Below the pieces are notes generated by a model. It was not told where the DNA came from. It made no database searches and saw only the letters and a program-made list of their open reading frames with translations. A stretch of DNA of 6,988 nt. It comes from an uncultured Clostridia bacterium. Lineage in GTDB: Bacteria; Bacillota; Clostridia; Lachnospirales; Lachnospiraceae. The position numbers were made by a program, and so were the translations under genes. This document shows, piece by piece, positions 5,027 to 6,988 of the stretch. The stretch lies in contig CAMWWW010000121.1 in assembly GCA_947178015.1 (NCBI GenBank), positions 1 through 6,988 of the forward strand, in the 5' to 3' direction. How positions within the stretch are numbered: the first letter of the stretch is position 1; the number at the start of each line of letters is the position of its first letter.

Positions 5027-5512
5027 ATGGCAGAGAAGAAAAATATTTTAACTTATGCGGGGTTAAAACAGTTGGAGGAGGAGTTACAGGATTTAAAGGT
5101 TGTGAAGAGAAAGGAGGTTGCCCAGAAGATCAAGGAAGCAAGAGAGCAGGGCGATCTTTCAGAAAATGCAGAGTACGATGCTGCCAAAGATGAGCAAAGA
5201 GACATAGAGCTGAGAATTGAGGAGCTTGAGAAAATCCTTAAAAATGCAGAGGTTGTTGTTGAGGATGAAGTGGATCTGGATAAAATAAATATTGGATGCC
5301 GCGTAAAGCTGTACGATTGTGAGTATGAGGAGGAGCTGGAATTTCAGCTTGTAGGTTCCACAGAGGCAAACAGTCTTCAGGGAAAAATTTCCAATGAGTC
5401 TCCGGTGGGACAGGCGCTGATTGGAAGACGGGCAGGAGATCTGGTAGATGTAGAGATGGAGAATGGAGTGACAGCACAGTATCGTGTGCTTGAGATCCAG
5501 CGAGTAAGTTAG
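5027..5512 (+). CDS. greA: Transcription elongation factor GreA
   Basis: GreA inserts its coiled coil into the secondary channel of backtracked RNA polymerase and stimulates cleavage of the nascent RNA 3' end, restarting elongation. The 161-residue length is standard. An N-terminal antiparallel coiled coil spans about 11-75; its tip carries the signature GDLSENAEYDAAK (42-54), with acidic residues D43 and E46 corresponding to the catalytic D41 and E44 of E. coli GreA. The C-terminal FKBP-like domain spans about 85-161 (IGCRVKLYD and ESPVGQALIGRRAGD are typical). The N-terminus MAEKKNILTYAGLKQLEEEL is family-like and fixes the start; AAGGAAAGG upstream (5008-5016) is the ribosome binding site. 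Expression likely comes from the promoter at 4757-4785 by read-through of the leader terminator. lysS follows after 28 nt, a common greA-lysS pairing in Firmicutes. Confidence 0.96.
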   Translation: MAEKKNILTYAGLKQLEEELQDLKVVKRKEVAQKIKEAREQGDLSENAEYDAAKDEQRDIELRIEELEKILKNAEVVVEDEVDLDKINIGCRVKLYDCEYEEELEFQLVGSTEANSLQGKISNESPVGQALIGRRAGDLVDVEMENGVTAQYRVLEIQRVS

Positions 5513-5523
5513 CGGCATGCCGC
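5512..5523. repeat. Perfect 12-bp palindrome between greA and lysS
   Basis: GCGGCATGCCGC begins at the last base of the greA stop codon and ends 2 bp before the AAAGGAG ribosome binding site of lysS. In RNA it gives a 4-bp G-C hairpin with a CAUG loop. There is no T tract, so it is not a terminator. It might protect mRNA ends or tune lysS translation, or occur by chance. Confidence 0.6.
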
Positions 5524-5540
5524 ACAAAGGAGTGAAGAAA

Positions 5541-6988
5541 ATGGCGAATCAGCAGAATCAGGAGCAGGATATTAATCAGTTGTTAAAGGTCCGCAGGGAG
5601 AAGCTTTCGGATTTAAAAGAGAGAGGGAAAGATCCGTTCCTTATTACAAAGTATGATGTCACACATCACAGCAAAGAGATTTTCGATCAGTTTGATCAAT
5701 TAGAGGGGCAAACCGTTTCCATCGCAGGGCGTATGATGGCAAAACGTGTGATGGGCAAAGCTTCCTTCTGTCATATTCAGGATTTGCAGGGAAAAATTCA
5801 GTCCTATGTGGCAAGGGACAGTGTTGGTGAGGAGCCTTATGCAGACTTTAAAAAGTATGATGTGGGCGATATTGTTGGAATTAAGGGAGAGGTATTCCGC
5901 ACAAAAACGGGAGAAATCTCCATTCATGCCGCGGAGATTGTTTTATTGACAAAGAGTCTTCAGATTTTGCCTGAGAAGTTTCATGGCCTGACGAACACAG
6001 ATATCCGTTATCGTCAGCGCTATGTGGATCTGATTATGAATGAGGATGTTAAGGATACCTTTATTAAAAGATCTAAGATCCTCGCCAGCATCCGCAGGTA
6101 TCTGGATGGACAAGGCTTTATGGAGGTGGAGACACCAATGCTTGTGAGCAACGCCGGCGGCGCGGCTGCAAGACCATTTGAGACACATTTTAATGCTTTG
6201 GATGAAGATTTAAAGCTGCGTATCTCGCTGGAGCTGTACTTAAAAAGACTGATTGTGGGCGGAATGGAGCGCGTGTATGAAATAGGGCGCGTATTTCGCA
6301 ATGAGGGCTTGGATACCAGACATAACCCAGAATTTACACTGATGGAGCTGTATCAGGCATACACGGATTATCATGGAATGATGGATTTGACAGAAAAGCT
6401 CTATCGCCATGTGGCAAAGGAGGTTACTGGCTCTGAGATTTTGACTTATGGAGAGCATACATTGGATTTGTCAAAGCCATTTGAGCGAATTACTATGGTG
6501 GATGCTGTGAAGAAGTATTCGGGCGTGGATTTTGCTGAGATTCATACATTGGAGGAGGCAAGAGCTGCCGCAAAGGAGCACCATGTAGAATATGAGGAAA
6601 GACATCAAAAAGGAGATATTTTAAGTCTGTTTTTTGAAGAATTTGTGGAGGAGCATTTAATTCAACCTGTCTTTGTGATCGATCATCCGATTGAGATTTC
6701 GCCGCTCACAAAGAAAAAGCCGGAGAATCCAGAATATGTAGAAAGATTTGAGCTTTTTATAAATGGTTGGGAGATGGCAAATGCATATTCAGAATTAAAC
6801 GATCCCATTGACCAGAGAGAGCGCTTTGAGGCACAGGAAAAGCTTCTGGCAGCGGGAGACGAAGAAGCAAATCATACCGATGAGGACTTCTTAAATGCGC
6901 TGATGATCGGCATGCCGCCGACAGGCGGCATTGGTTTCGGAATAGACCGAATGGTGATGATAATGACAAATGCTCCTGCGATTCGAGA
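5541..6988 (+). CDS. lysS: Lysyl-tRNA synthetase, class II (3' end outside the window)
   Basis: LysS charges tRNA-Lys with lysine using ATP. The window holds 482 complete codons and cuts the gene just after NAPAIR, about 15-25 residues short of the usual end; no stop codon is seen, so a longer C-terminal extension cannot be excluded. The N-terminal OB-fold anticodon-binding domain lies at about 57-140 (AGRMMAKRVMGKASF, 62-76). Class II motifs are present: motif 1 around FMEVETPML (193-201), motif 2 FRNEGLDTRHNPEFTLMEL (252-270) and motif 3 GGIGFGIDRMVM (462-473) with R470. Metal-site acids E404 and E411 correspond to E414 and E421 of E. coli LysS. W410 stands where E. coli has arginine in GREIGNGFSEL. 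AAAGGAG (5526-5532) is 8 nt before the ATG. It follows greA by 28 nt and is likely co-transcribed. Confidence 0.96.
   Translation, partial: MANQQNQEQDINQLLKVRREKLSDLKERGKDPFLITKYDVTHHSKEIFDQFDQLEGQTVSIAGRMMAKRVMGKASFCHIQDLQGKIQSYVARDSVGEEPYADFKKYDVGDIVGIKGEVFRTKTGEISIHAAEIVLLTKSLQILPEKFHGLTNTDIRYRQRYVDLIMNEDVKDTFIKRSKILASIRRYLDGQGFMEVETPMLVSNAGGAAARPFETHFNALDEDLKLRISLELYLKRLIVGGMERVYEIGRVFRNEGLDTRHNPEFTLMELYQAYTDYHGMMDLTEKLYRHVAKEVTGSEILTYGEHTLDLSKPFERITMVDAVKKYSGVDFAEIHTLEEARAAAKEHHVEYEERHQKGDILSLFFEEFVEEHLIQPVFVIDHPIEISPLTKKKPENPEYVERFELFINGWEMANAYSELNDPIDQRERFEAQEKLLAAGDEEANHTDEDFLNALMIGMPPTGGIGFGIDRMVMIMTNAPAIR

Noticed and set aside
1..6988. Mobile element, CRISPR array, toxin-antitoxin or defence system
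   Set aside because: All confident genes are conserved housekeeping genes on one strand with tight spacing; I found no transposase, integrase, regularly spaced repeats or att-like duplications.

Overview
This window is a compact stretch of chromosomal housekeeping genes, all on the + strand. It most likely comes from a low-to-moderate G+C Firmicute of class Clostridia, probably family Lachnospiraceae. The basis is the protein sequences themselves, the gene order around birA-coaX-dusB-greA-lysS, strong AGGAGG-type ribosome binding sites, and a small cytosolic protein that I associate with that family. I cannot name the genus.

Layout. Bases 1-334 are an A+T-rich upstream region with no confident gene; it holds candidate promoters, one site resembling an ArgR operator and a near-perfect inverted repeat. 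Then come ornithine carbamoyltransferase (argF, 335-1339), an unrecognised three-helix membrane protein of 97 residues (1352-1645), biotin ligase/repressor (birA, 1677-2651), a small acidic conserved protein (2644-2997), type III pantothenate kinase (coaX, 2999-3772) and tRNA-dihydrouridine synthase (dusB, 3777-4760). Spacings from argF to dusB are 12 nt, 31 nt, an 8-nt overlap, 1 nt and 4 nt, so this looks like one transcription unit with translational coupling in its second half.

A new unit starts exactly where dusB ends. A perfect consensus sigma-A promoter (TTGACA, 17 bp, TATAAT) uses the dusB stop codon as part of its -35 box. It drives a leader of about 235 nt that can fold into five consecutive hairpins, the last a plausible intrinsic terminator, before the transcript cleavage factor greA (5027-5512). 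Lysyl-tRNA synthetase (lysS, 5541 to the right edge, missing only its C-terminal end) follows 28 nt after greA.

How the genes fit together. argF makes citrulline for arginine synthesis. birA and coaX both serve carboxylation and acyl chemistry: BirA attaches biotin to carboxylases, and CoaX starts CoA synthesis. dusB modifies tRNA, greA rescues backtracked RNA polymerase, and lysS charges tRNA-Lys. None of the protein genes shows a frameshift, a fusion or obvious signs of transfer. I saw no mobile element, CRISPR array, tRNA, rRNA or defence system. The part most worth a second look is non-coding: the structured greA leader, which may be an attenuator or a stand-alone small RNA and matches no RNA class I recognise.
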